Positions 27,901 through 35,844 of a stretch of DNA of 64,000 bases are shown here, piece by piece. Below the pieces are notes generated by a model. That model did no database searches. It was not told where the DNA came from and worked only from the letters and a program-made list of their open reading frames with translations. Numbering within the stretch: the first letter of the stretch is position 1; each line of letters starts with the position of its first letter. The position numbers were made by a program, and so were the translations under genes. Origin of the DNA: Cystobacter fuscus DSM 2262 (lineage in GTDB: Bacteria; Myxococcota; Myxococcia; Myxococcales; Myxococcaceae); assembly GCF_000335475.2 (NCBI RefSeq), contig NZ_ANAH02000008.1, forward strand, positions 124,001 through 188,000. Reading direction: 5' to 3'.

Positions 27901-30900
27901 CGAGGGAGAGGAGAACTACCGATTCGCACACAAATCCTTCCTCGAGTATTTCCTCGCCCGAGCGCTGGTGGAGACCCTGGAGACCCAGCCAAAGCAGGCG
28001 TTGGACACACGTCCATTCACTCGAGAGGTGGCGGCGTTTCTCGGTGAGGTGCTAAGGCGCCGGACAGGAGATGCTCTGCAATCCCGCGCCGTGCTCGCCC
28101 TGCATGCGCTGCTGCGAGCGAGGGGGACGGCGGGAGGTACGGCGGACCCGGCGGCGGCCAATGCATTCCGGCTCCTTCACGGGTTGGCGGTCTGGGCTCA
28201 GGACGGGAGGCAGTGGCTCCCCGAGCGGGCCGACCTGCGCGGGGTGGATCTGACGGGCGAGGATCTGCGCGGAGCCCGCATGGGGGCGGCCCTGCTGGAG
28301 GGCGCCCGGCTCGCGGGAGCGGATCTGTCTGACGCAGACCTCGCGGGGGCGGATCTCTCCCGTGCGGTGTTGGTAGGAGTGCGCCTGGAGGGGACCTCGC
28401 TGCGTGGCGCCAATGCGATGGGGGCGGACTTCACCCAGGCCGAGGCGATGCGATGCGATGCGGAGGGCGCGAACCTGTCCCGAGCGACGCTGACCCAGTC
28501 CGTATGGTTGGAGAGTCGCTGGGAGGGCGCTGAATTGGGTGGAGCGGAGGTGACCGCAGCTCTCATGGTACCCGCGCCCTCTCTCGCGGCGCGGTGGTTT
28601 GTCCCCCGCTCTATGCAGGCAAGCATCTCGACTGGTCACACAGACATAGTCAGGTCCGTGTCTTGGAGTGCGGACGGACGGCATTTGGCCTCCTCAGGAG
28701 AAGACGATACCGTGCGCCTGTGGGACGCCGAGTCTGGCCGCGAGCTGCGCTGCCTTTCGGGCCACACAGACAAGGTCTTCTCCGTATCTTGGAGCGCAGA
28801 CGGGCGGCGACTGGCCTCCGCAGGAGGGGACGGCACCGTGCGCCTGTGGGATGCCGAGTCCGGCCGCGAACTGCGCTCCTTCCCAGGCCACAAAGGCAGG
28901 GTTTGGACCGTGTCCTGGAGCGTGGACGGACGGAGACTGGCCTCCGCAGGAGAGGACGGAACCGTGCGCCTCTGGGACGCCGAGTCCGGCCGCAAGCTGC
29001 GCTCGCTCTCAGGCCACAAAGGCTGGGTCAGGTCCGTGTCCTGGAGCAAGGACGGACGGCGGCTGGCCTCCGCAGGGGATGATGGCTCCGTGCGTCTGTG
29101 GGACACCGCGTCTGGTCGCATGTTGCGCTCTCTGTCGGGAGAGAAAGGTCGGGTCTGGTCCGTATCCTGGAGCGCGGACGGACGGCGGTTAGCATCCGCA
29201 GGGGATGACGGCACGGTGCGCCTGTGGAACGCCGAGTCCGGCCACGAGCTGCACTCCCTCCCAGGCCACAAAGGCATGATCTTTTCCGTATCTTGGAGCG
29301 CAGACGGGCGGCTGGCCTCCTCAGGGGGAGACGGCACCGTGCACCTGTGGGACGCCGAGTCCGGCCACGAGTTGCACTCCCTCTCGGGCCACAAAGGCTG
29401 GGTCTTCTCCGTATCCTGGAGTGCGGACGGGCGACGACTGGCCTCCTCAGGAAGGGACGGTACCGTGCGCCTGTGGGACGCACAGTCTGGCCGCGAACTG
29501 CACTCCCTTTCGGGCCACCCTGACAGGGGCTTTTATACCGTGTCTTGGAGTGCGGACGGTCGTCGTCTGGCATCCCTGGCAGGGAGCGGTACCGTACGTC
29601 AATGGGACGCAGAGTCCGGCCGCGAGCTGCGCTCCCTGTCGGGAGAGAAAGGCAGAGTCTGGTCCGTGTCCTGGAGTGCGGACAGATGGCAGCTGGCATC
29701 CTTGGGGGGGGACGGCACCGTGCACCTGTGGGACGCCGAGTCCGGCCGCGAGCTACGCTCCCTCACCGACCACAAAGGCATGGTTTGGACCGTGTCCTGG
29801 AGCGTGGACGGTCGAAGACTGGCCTCCGCAGGAGAGGACGGCACCGTACGCCTGTGGGACGCCGAGTCCGGCCGCAAGCTGCGCTCGCTCTCAGGCCACA
29901 AAGGCTGGATCAGGTCCGTGTCCTGGAGCAAAGACGGACGGCGGCTGGCCTCCGCAGGGGATGATGGCACCGTGCGTCTGTGGGACGCCGAGTCTGGTCG
30001 CAAGCTGCTCTCCCTCTCAGGCCATAAAGGCTGGGTTTGGTCCGTATCCTGGAGCGCAGACGGCCGACGGTTAGCCTCCGTAGGGGAGGACGGCACCGTG
30101 CGCCTGTGGGATGCCAAGTCCGGCCGCGAACTGCACTCCCTCTCGGGCCACGAAGGCACTCTTAGGTCTGTATCCTGGAGCGTGGACGGACAGCGGCTGG
30201 CCTCCGCAGGAAGAGACGGCACCGTGCGCTTGTGGGATGCCGAGTCCGGCCACGAGCTGCACTCCCTCTCGGGCCACAAAGACTGGGTCTTCGCCGTATC
30301 CTGGAGTGCGGACGGCTGGCGGCTGGCCTCTGCGGGGTACGACGGCCTGTGCGTCTGGGACATCACGAAGGGCCAGCTCCTGGCGAAGTGGGAGGTAGCG
30401 GGCTTGAGCAGCCTGACGTCTACACCGAGCGGCTATTGCCTCTTAAACGGAGATCCCTCACGCCACTGGCTGTCCGTGTCTCGACCCGAACAGCCCGCGA
30501 CACTTCTCTACCTCCCTCTTCCGCAGACGCTGCGCGCCATCATCCACCAGCCAGACAAAGTGAGGGCAGCGCTGGAAGGCAAACCAGGAGACAGCAGCGA
30601 GCTGGCAGAAGAGCTGGCCGCCCGAGGATGGCCAAGCCTCGAGCCATGGAATGGCGAGCGCCAACACATCCCCGAAACGGCGCCTAATGCCTCGTCCGTG
30701 CCCCTCTCCGCCGAAGCACTCCCCTCTTCCCCATTCCGGCCCGGCTCCGCGCTCGAAGAAGCTGGTCTCCTCGTGGGCCGAGAGGTCACCGTCCGCGAGT
30801 TGCTCGCGCTCGTGACAGGGCGCAGCCCGGCCATCCTCCTGGGCCCCCGCAGAGCCGGAAAGACATGGCTGCTGGAGCACATGTCGCAGCGCCTCTCCGA

Positions 30901-31744
30901 GGCAGGGTACACAGTCCACTACGAGTCGCTCCAGGGGCGCCCGCCCCGCTCCGCCGACGAGTTGGCACTGCTGCTGGAGCCAGCGCTGGCAACCTCTACC
31001 TCGCGCGGCTCGTCACCTGGTGCCGAGTTGCTCCGGAAGATGGGAAAGCGTTCCCAAGGCAAGCCCGGCAAGAGCACCCGCGCCCAGGCCAAGGCTCCCC
31101 GCCACGTCTACCTCCTGGACGAGGTGGGCGCGCTCGATCAGGGCGACCAAACGCTCTTCCCCTGGCTGCGCGAGCTGGGCCAGCGCCATGCCGCCCTCGT
31201 GCTCGCGGGCTCGCACTGGGACTGGGTACGGGTCATCCGCCGCGCCACCGAGGTCTGCCCCGGCTCCTCCTTCGGCAATGACTTCACTCCAGTCATCCTT
31301 GAGCCTGTATCCCAGGAGGAGGCGCGCCGATTCCTCACGGAGGCGGTCCCAGGCCTCATCCCGGAACATGTAGCGGACTGGATCCTGGAGCTGTGCGGCG
31401 AATGGCCCTTCTACCTGCAGGCGATGGGCCACGCGCTGTACTTCGCGCGTGAAGCCGGCAATCGCAAGCCCTTCAATGACAAGGCCGCACTGGCCGAGCT
31501 GTATGATCAACGTCTGCTGGTCGGGCGTTCCGCAGTGTTCGAGGATCGCCTCCGAGAACTCCCCGAGTCCGTGAGAAAAATCCTCTTCACCCACCGCGAG
31601 CGGCGGCCAGAGTTCCATGCGCTGCCGCCCGAGGAGCGGACGCTGCTGGTGGATACTGGGCTGTGCACCGAGGCGGGCCGCTGGTTGGCGGACCGACCGT
31701 TCTTCGATTGGCTCCGCCGCCGCGCGGAGGCCCTGGACCCGTGA
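24914..31744 (+). CDS. Nitrilase-NACHT-pentapeptide-WD40-ATPase fusion protein
   Basis: A 2276-residue protein with five modules. Residues 1 to about 340 form a carbon-nitrogen hydrolase with the whole triad: Glu93 (VFPEYSLPW), Lys159 (LQPKLSL), Cys192 (LICLDFLN). A NACHT-like NTPase follows (P-loop GEYGAGKST about 705-713; Walker B VLPVFDGFDEM about 775). Pentapeptide repeats span about 1103-1220. Fourteen WD40 blades (about 1238-1829) form two seven-bladed propellers. A C-terminal ATPase has GPRRAGKTW near 1975. The start is ATG 24914 (TTG 24872 also in frame). The next gene begins 9 bases later. Inferred role: a signal-triggered conflict protein; the substrate of the nitrilase is unknown. 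Confidence 0.9.
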   Translation: MPLRAYTRVAVVQLACQPAIALPGRAPFEDPLFDLARADALRPEGEPPPELDTRFSELRERIARIHREQLLLKVQAILGQCQQWGVRLIVFPEYSLPWQVLEQVARAGGDLVIVAGTHSVTRPARQSSVYERLGAQSPALGQAVCPVLHRGRLLALQPKLSLTEMEQELRPGQAWHPIPLEGLPGPMGVLICLDFLNREGEAHRKLVAEALEHSHFLAVPSYTPFHTIPEFHAKAQEEAQRYGRPVLWADVAVFSGKKAAGGSSIFVDEGHVGDLRRFPEHAGYLEPGDEGVIVADVDLGFARVGPSTRYDQKRPIVPFAAAGLVYLVQPAGERYARWLAQMGPLLEREDDEAVEALAKQVAEARTLLLDAGASNKARETRLRRLLREMDSLVSVEQFRRYTREIVLPAQALPLPALRAVLAGGAADALFEWQKDWSGFGLGSLVQQFHEAARSVSPPDPGEWTEAGSTALESVRRAVRHEPSSPAPSEPVHEAEVRWAIPAGIDPAALGELRHGGFVFRFRPRPEDFRAATQEVRARHAAPTPIHHDDGEEVSRGVLLAAQDLFLLTVAEASGPTAAMAVAVEGQAVGTILPITHEGEHWAIQFWDVDGWWRGHSPRVQRALEEALPQVKVQRVSTESSTKQLEALRSRFEKGRERVEALRVERLASVNGSFVQPTVRVGETSLPALEGLDQWLGSGLQTALVLGEYGAGKSTTLAVWCSRLWSRDEAPRPLLCSLASAATGRDTHGLLLDAAGTEDTPANRAALRLLIRTRRVLPVFDGFDEMATRLGSGGLAGRLSELLGVAEDTGRVVVSSREHYFESETTLHSTAVEALSQALGASSGLTRLSFLPFDLGQIRELMEKSLPSPRKVDEALRRLQDTYDLMDLVTRPLLLGMVLASLERIAPTARVAPADIYEAYLRHWLSQTSEDGESLTHAQKQEFAEALAEELWRSGRTSCSWRELRKTVRERMGRQLPDHLTPAAVFRDIEGGAFFVREGEENYRFAHKSFLEYFLARALVETLETQPKQALDTRPFTREVAAFLGEVLRRRTGDALQSRAVLALHALLRARGTAGGTADPAAANAFRLLHGLAVWAQDGRQWLPERADLRGVDLTGEDLRGARMGAALLEGARLAGADLSDADLAGADLSRAVLVGVRLEGTSLRGANAMGADFTQAEAMRCDAEGANLSRATLTQSVWLESRWEGAELGGAEVTAALMVPAPSLAARWFVPRSMQASISTGHTDIVRSVSWSADGRHLASSGEDDTVRLWDAESGRELRCLSGHTDKVFSVSWSADGRRLASAGGDGTVRLWDAESGRELRSFPGHKGRVWTVSWSVDGRRLASAGEDGTVRLWDAESGRKLRSLSGHKGWVRSVSWSKDGRRLASAGDDGSVRLWDTASGRMLRSLSGEKGRVWSVSWSADGRRLASAGDDGTVRLWNAESGHELHSLPGHKGMIFSVSWSADGRLASSGGDGTVHLWDAESGHELHSLSGHKGWVFSVSWSADGRRLASSGRDGTVRLWDAQSGRELHSLSGHPDRGFYTVSWSADGRRLASLAGSGTVRQWDAESGRELRSLSGEKGRVWSVSWSADRWQLASLGGDGTVHLWDAESGRELRSLTDHKGMVWTVSWSVDGRRLASAGEDGTVRLWDAESGRKLRSLSGHKGWIRSVSWSKDGRRLASAGDDGTVRLWDAESGRKLLSLSGHKGWVWSVSWSADGRRLASVGEDGTVRLWDAKSGRELHSLSGHEGTLRSVSWSVDGQRLASAGRDGTVRLWDAESGHELHSLSGHKDWVFAVSWSADGWRLASAGYDGLCVWDITKGQLLAKWEVAGLSSLTSTPSGYCLLNGDPSRHWLSVSRPEQPATLLYLPLPQTLRAIIHQPDKVRAALEGKPGDSSELAEELAARGWPSLEPWNGERQHIPETAPNASSVPLSAEALPSSPFRPGSALEEAGLLVGREVTVRELLALVTGRSPAILLGPRRAGKTWLLEHMSQRLSEAGYTVHYESLQGRPPRSADELALLLEPALATSTSRGSSPGAELLRKMGKRSQGKPGKSTRAQAKAPRHVYLLDEVGALDQGDQTLFPWLRELGQRHAALVLAGSHWDWVRVIRRATEVCPGSSFGNDFTPVILEPVSQEEARRFLTEAVPGLIPEHVADWILELCGEWPFYLQAMGHALYFAREAGNRKPFNDKAALAELYDQRLLVGRSAVFEDRLRELPESVRKILFTHRERRPEFHALPPEERTLLVDTGLCTEAGRWLADRPFFDWLRRRAEALDP
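28625..30400 (+). repeat. Fourteen tandem 126-bp WD40 repeat units inside the gene
   Basis: The units run at about 126 bases each and encode variants of SWSADGRRLASAGDDGTVRLWD. Units 3-4 (from 28901) and 10-11 (from 29783) are nearly identical at DNA level and lie exactly 882 bases, i.e. seven units, apart. This indicates a recent duplication or conversion of one whole propeller. Confidence 0.92.
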
Positions 31745-31753
31745 GGATCTGAC

Positions 31754-33706
31754 ATGGCCGTCTATGACGCCCGCCGCAGCTACGAGCCGAACCTGACGGC
31801 CCGCGATTACACGGAGCTGCTGCAGAAGGTGCGTACGCCTCCCCCAGAGGGGGCTCTCTGGCTCGTGCTCGCACCTCGTCGCTACGGGAAGACGTGGACA
31901 CTTCGGGAGCTGGAACATCGGCTGGGCACCTCCGCGTGCTACCTGGATCTGCGCCTCCCCAGCGACAAGAAAACTTGGTCCTCCGGCAGGAAGGTGCAGT
32001 CCGGAGGCTTCTGGCTCCTGGACGAGCTCTCTGGCCTGCTTGAGAGCAACGACGAGGCTACGGCACTCAAGGCGGCCCAGGGATTCCTCTCTAGGTGCGA
32101 GAAGCTGCGGAGCGCGAAGACGAGCGTGATCCTCGCGTTGACTCCGCGGGAGTTGCACCACCTCCAGCGCGCGGATAGAGGCAACGGGCGCATCTCCTTC
32201 AAGTCCATTCTCAGGCTCGACCCGCTCTCTTCCGCAGAGGCCGCGAAGTTGGCGCGGACTCCCGAAGCTCACGAGGTTCTGGCGCAGGTGCCACCGGACT
32301 GGAGGCGAACCCCGTTCCTGCTCGAGTTGCTCTTCGAGGTGGACGAGCGAGCCCGGAAGCAAGGAGCGCTCCTGGAGCGCAAGCTCCTCAAGGCGGCGCT
32401 GGAGTCCGCTGAGAGTTCACGGCACCAGTACTTCCACCATGTCTTCTGGGATGCCCTTACAGAGGACAACCAGGCAATGCTCCGCACCATTGTGAGGAGT
32501 GAGGTGGTGGATCCCCGCTCCTGCGAACCGCTGGTGGACGCAGGGCTCGTGGAGGTGGATGCAATCACGGAGCGTCGCAGGCTCGCCGACCCGGTGCTGG
32601 CCGCGCGCCTCTCCCCGTTGCGCATCCACCACCTCTCGGACATCCATGTCGGCCCGAGGTCCGCGCAGAGCATCGACGCCAAGGAGGCTGGACTGCTGGC
32701 CGAGGCGCTCGATCCCGGCCTCGTCCGTGAGAGCTACCTGTCCCACCTGGAAGGGCTGCGCAAGAGCGGCAAGGCGCCGCACGTGCTCATCATCTCAGGG
32801 GATCTGACGGAGTGGGCGACAAAGGAGCAGTGCCAGGAGGCTCGGAACTGGCTGGACCGCCTCCTGCCGCAGTTGGAGCCGCATGTGCTGCTTGGCGAGG
32901 AGGCCCAGCGAATCCTCCTGGTGGGTGGCAACCATGATGTCGACTGGAGCCAGACCCGCGGCGGGCCCGGGTCCACCCGGCACCAGAACTTCGCCGATTT
33001 CTTCCATGGTTACGCGCACCCTCACCTGGAGGTGCCGCCCGCAGACCGAAAGCTCGAGCCAATCGAGTGGATGGATCTCGGTGTAACAGTCCTGCTCCTG
33101 GGCACCAGTGAGCTCGGAGGGCAGATCGAGGAAGAGCGGGAGCATTACAATCTGCTCCAGGAACTAGTGAAGCTCCCGAAGGCGCCCACGAAAGAGGAGC
33201 GGGAAAAGGCCGATAAGCTCGCGACGGATGCGGCCCGCATCGATCCCGGGTTGGTGGAGGCCAGGGACTTGCGCCGCGTCAGCACGCATCCTTGGAAGGA
33301 TAGCCTCCCGGTGCGGATCGCCGTCCTGCACCATCCGCCCTCACCGCTGCCCTCCACGGAGGTGGCTCGCTACTCGGGGCTGCTCAACGCGGGAGCAGTC
33401 AAGCAAGTGCTGATGGAGAAAGGCTTTTGCTTGGCACTCTGCGGGCATGTTCACACCGGATGGTTCGCCGAGGAACGCTGGTTCAAGCACTCCGGTGGGC
33501 ACATACTCCGCATCGCCGCGGCGCCTTCGCTGGGCAGCCGCGAGATTCCGTCGAACAATGGCTTCAATCTCGTGGAGGTGTTCCGTGATCGGGACCGGAA
33601 TGGCATCCCCGAGTACCAGGTCCGGGTCCGGCGCTACGTTCGCAATGGGGACCTCGGATGGGACGTGCACGCGGATCAGCTGGGCCCCTTCGCTCCAGGC
33701 AAGTAA
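31754..33706 (+). CDS. ATPase-calcineurin-like metallophosphoesterase fusion
   Basis: A 650-residue protein. The N-terminal STAND/AAA-like ATPase has P-loop LAPRRYGKTW (about residues 38-47) and Walker B GGFWLLDELSG. A winged-helix-like linker leads to a calcineurin-type phosphoesterase from about residue 289, with all signature blocks: DIHVG, GDLTEW, GGNHDVDW, LHHPP and CGHVHTG. The ATPase resembles the C-terminal ATPase of the preceding protein (both PRRxGKTW), and the genes are 9 bases apart. I infer the pair works together, with nucleotide or nucleic-acid phosphoester cleavage as one output. GAGGAT precedes the start. Confidence 0.88.
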   Translation: MAVYDARRSYEPNLTARDYTELLQKVRTPPPEGALWLVLAPRRYGKTWTLRELEHRLGTSACYLDLRLPSDKKTWSSGRKVQSGGFWLLDELSGLLESNDEATALKAAQGFLSRCEKLRSAKTSVILALTPRELHHLQRADRGNGRISFKSILRLDPLSSAEAAKLARTPEAHEVLAQVPPDWRRTPFLLELLFEVDERARKQGALLERKLLKAALESAESSRHQYFHHVFWDALTEDNQAMLRTIVRSEVVDPRSCEPLVDAGLVEVDAITERRRLADPVLAARLSPLRIHHLSDIHVGPRSAQSIDAKEAGLLAEALDPGLVRESYLSHLEGLRKSGKAPHVLIISGDLTEWATKEQCQEARNWLDRLLPQLEPHVLLGEEAQRILLVGGNHDVDWSQTRGGPGSTRHQNFADFFHGYAHPHLEVPPADRKLEPIEWMDLGVTVLLLGTSELGGQIEEEREHYNLLQELVKLPKAPTKEEREKADKLATDAARIDPGLVEARDLRRVSTHPWKDSLPVRIAVLHHPPSPLPSTEVARYSGLLNAGAVKQVLMEKGFCLALCGHVHTGWFAEERWFKHSGGHILRIAAAPSLGSREIPSNNGFNLVEVFRDRDRNGIPEYQVRVRRYVRNGDLGWDVHADQLGPFAPGK

Positions 33707-33746
33707 GCCATCCCCTTGCTCTTCCAGGGTGAGCCTTCCAGGCACA

Positions 33747-35312
33747 ATGCACGCTGACTCGCCGCAGCTCCTCTGGGCGAGCCTGCTGTTGGCCGCCATC
33801 CTGGTATCCACCGGTTGCGTGTCGCTGACGCCACCACCCAGTGGAACAATGGGGCCGCACTACACGCCACGCGAGGCCGCGGGGACTGCGTTGGCCGACG
33901 GTTCGGGCAAGGAACTTCCGCACGTCCTCTCCGCTCTACCCCGCTCCTCGCTCGAATCCGAGGCGCCGGAGCGGCTGCACCGTCGCCGGAATGCCCGGAA
34001 AGCCGGCACAGGGACTGGCAGCGACATCGGGGGTGAAGTCCGCCGTGACGCCGCGAAGTCCGCCAGGCAGAGCGCAATCGCGGCCCATCTCGCAGTCCTC
34101 GGTGCCATTCGCGACGTATCCAGCTCCACTCGCCGGATCTCCGGCGAGTTCTCCAGACTCAAGGCCGACGAATGGGGCCTTGTCGGCGGAGGCGCTGGCA
34201 TCTTCGTCCGCTACGTTGAGTATGGCGAACGTCAACTGCGGTGGATTGACGCCCAGCCCGCCGCCGCCACCCAGCTGGCCAACGCGGCTTCGGAGGTGGA
34301 AAACCCTGATATGCAGCTCGCCCTCCTGCGCCTCGCCGGCCCACGGCTCGAGACCGCCATGATGGGCTCCCTCTTGCTCGCCGTCTGGCTCGACTTCCTC
34401 CACCTCGCCGACATCGCGCTCAAACAGCGCTTCTACAGTGTGGAGAGGCTGTTCGTGGACATGAACCGCGTCCAGGAAATGATCGAGCCCGCCATGACGG
34501 CGCTTTCCTCCATGGAGCCAGAACAAGTGGAGGCAACGGCGAAAGACATCCCCATGCGGGTCGGCCATCTCACCCGCGAATTCGCGGCAACACGTGAGGC
34601 CATGCGCGTGGCGGCGGAGAACCTCCAGAAGATTCTGGTGCTCAAGGAGACCATTGAGGCACTCACCATGCTATCGGCGATGAAGTTCTCGCTGCCCTCG
34701 TTGCCGCCGTCCGCTCCCGCCCTACTCAGCATGGGCCTGATGGTGGGAGGTGACGGCGTGATGGTGGGCACACGCGTTGTCGTCTCCGCCGATTGGGTGG
34801 AGATGATGCGCCAACTGGTGCGGACGGGCATCATCTCCCTTCCCGTTGTCAGCGCCACCGTGCGGATCCAGGCGGGCCAGGTGTTGCTGGCGCAGGCTCA
34901 CGACGAACTGCCGAAGGGCGTGCGCGACGCGCTGGGAGATGGGCCCGAGGTAGGGGCCATGCACGAGACGGGCAAAGCCGGGGCTGGCATGGCCGAGCCA
35001 CCGCGGCACCACGTCCTGCCCAAGGAGTTCCGCGAGTGGTTCGAGAAGCGCGGCTTCACCGGCGAGATGGATATTGACGAGTTCTGCATCAAGATGGAGC
35101 GGGCTCACCACGAGGCCATCCACGGCGGTGGCCACTGGAAGCTGGGACGCACATGGCCGGGTGAATGGAACCGGATGATCATGAAGGCGCTGTTCGAGGC
35201 CGAGGCCGAGGCCGGCCGGATGTTGACGCGAAAAGCGATCCTGAACATCGTCGCGAAGCGTATGGAGGATTACTACATCCCGATAAACTTCATCCCGTGG
35301 AGAGGACCATGA
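33747..35312 (+). CDS. SitA-family lipoprotein toxin with C-terminal HxxH-type nuclease-like domain
   Basis: A 521-residue lipoprotein: signal peptide and lipobox ending LVSTGC (Cys24), a long helical central part (for example LAVLGAIRDVSSSTRRISGEF), and a C-terminal domain with HHVLPKEFREWFEKRGF and HHEAIHGGGHWKLGRTW. That terminus matches DUF2380/SitA5-type polymorphic toxins that myxobacteria pass cell to cell by outer-membrane exchange. The His pattern suggests a nuclease. The immunity gene overlaps its stop codon (ATGA). It starts 40 bases after the phosphoesterase gene. The 5' end is the ATG at 33747; the frame is open upstream only by overlap. Confidence 0.8.
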   Translation: MHADSPQLLWASLLLAAILVSTGCVSLTPPPSGTMGPHYTPREAAGTALADGSGKELPHVLSALPRSSLESEAPERLHRRRNARKAGTGTGSDIGGEVRRDAAKSARQSAIAAHLAVLGAIRDVSSSTRRISGEFSRLKADEWGLVGGGAGIFVRYVEYGERQLRWIDAQPAAATQLANAASEVENPDMQLALLRLAGPRLETAMMGSLLLAVWLDFLHLADIALKQRFYSVERLFVDMNRVQEMIEPAMTALSSMEPEQVEATAKDIPMRVGHLTREFAATREAMRVAAENLQKILVLKETIEALTMLSAMKFSLPSLPPSAPALLSMGLMVGGDGVMVGTRVVVSADWVEMMRQLVRTGIISLPVVSATVRIQAGQVLLAQAHDELPKGVRDALGDGPEVGAMHETGKAGAGMAEPPRHHVLPKEFREWFEKRGFTGEMDIDEFCIKMERAHHEAIHGGGHWKLGRTWPGEWNRMIMKALFEAEAEAGRMLTRKAILNIVAKRMEDYYIPINFIPWRGP

Positions 35313-35779
35313 GTGACGGACATCCTTTTCAGGGCAACTGGGTGGCACGCCTATACGAGCGGGTACGCGAGCTTGGTTACGACTCGCTCACCGCCTTCGC
35401 TGATGCACGTCCCACCATGCCGCTGCACTTGCTTGCCAAGGAGCTCGGTAAGGACGACGTCGCCGGGGTGCAAGTACTGCGCGGGCTGCTCGCCGAGGCG
35501 GAGCGGCGCAAGCAAGTCACTCGGTTCGTGCGCGACATATTCGTGCGCCTGTGGTCCCAGAGCGTCCCAGAAGGTTGGCCGGCGGTGATGGATGACGACA
35601 ACCTTTTCAAGGTTGCCGAGGCACTCGGCTCCTGGTCCGCGTACACCCCTGAAACTCATGAGGAGCGTGTCAAGCAGGCCAGGGCAGCGCTCCGCGCCTC
35701 GCCGCCGCCGCCCGGCTGGCGCCCGCTCGGCCCCGACGACGAGTTCCTGCTCACGCTCTTGCCCGATGAGAGGGTCTAA
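35309..35779 (+). CDS. Putative SitI-type immunity protein
   Basis: A 156-residue cytoplasmic, helix-rich protein (MSDGHPFQGNWVARLYERV, LLAEAERRKQVTRFVRDIFV) with no signal peptide. Its ATG overlaps the toxin's TGA (ATGA), so it is translationally coupled. By position it is the cognate immunity protein that protects siblings. Family assignment rests on this arrangement; I see no motif of my own to prove binding. Confidence 0.75.
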   Translation: MSDGHPFQGNWVARLYERVRELGYDSLTAFADARPTMPLHLLAKELGKDDVAGVQVLRGLLAEAERRKQVTRFVRDIFVRLWSQSVPEGWPAVMDDDNLFKVAEALGSWSAYTPETHEERVKQARAALRASPPPPGWRPLGPDDEFLLTLLPDERV

Positions 35780-35844
35780 GCCACCTCATCGGCACCATCC
35801 CTCGAGCCAGCAGTTCCCGGGGACCTGGCCCAGAAGAAGCCCCC

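Noticed and set aside
28625-30400. The 126-bp repeats as a CRISPR or minisatellite array
   Set aside because: The repeats are in frame, encode WD40 blades and have no spacers.
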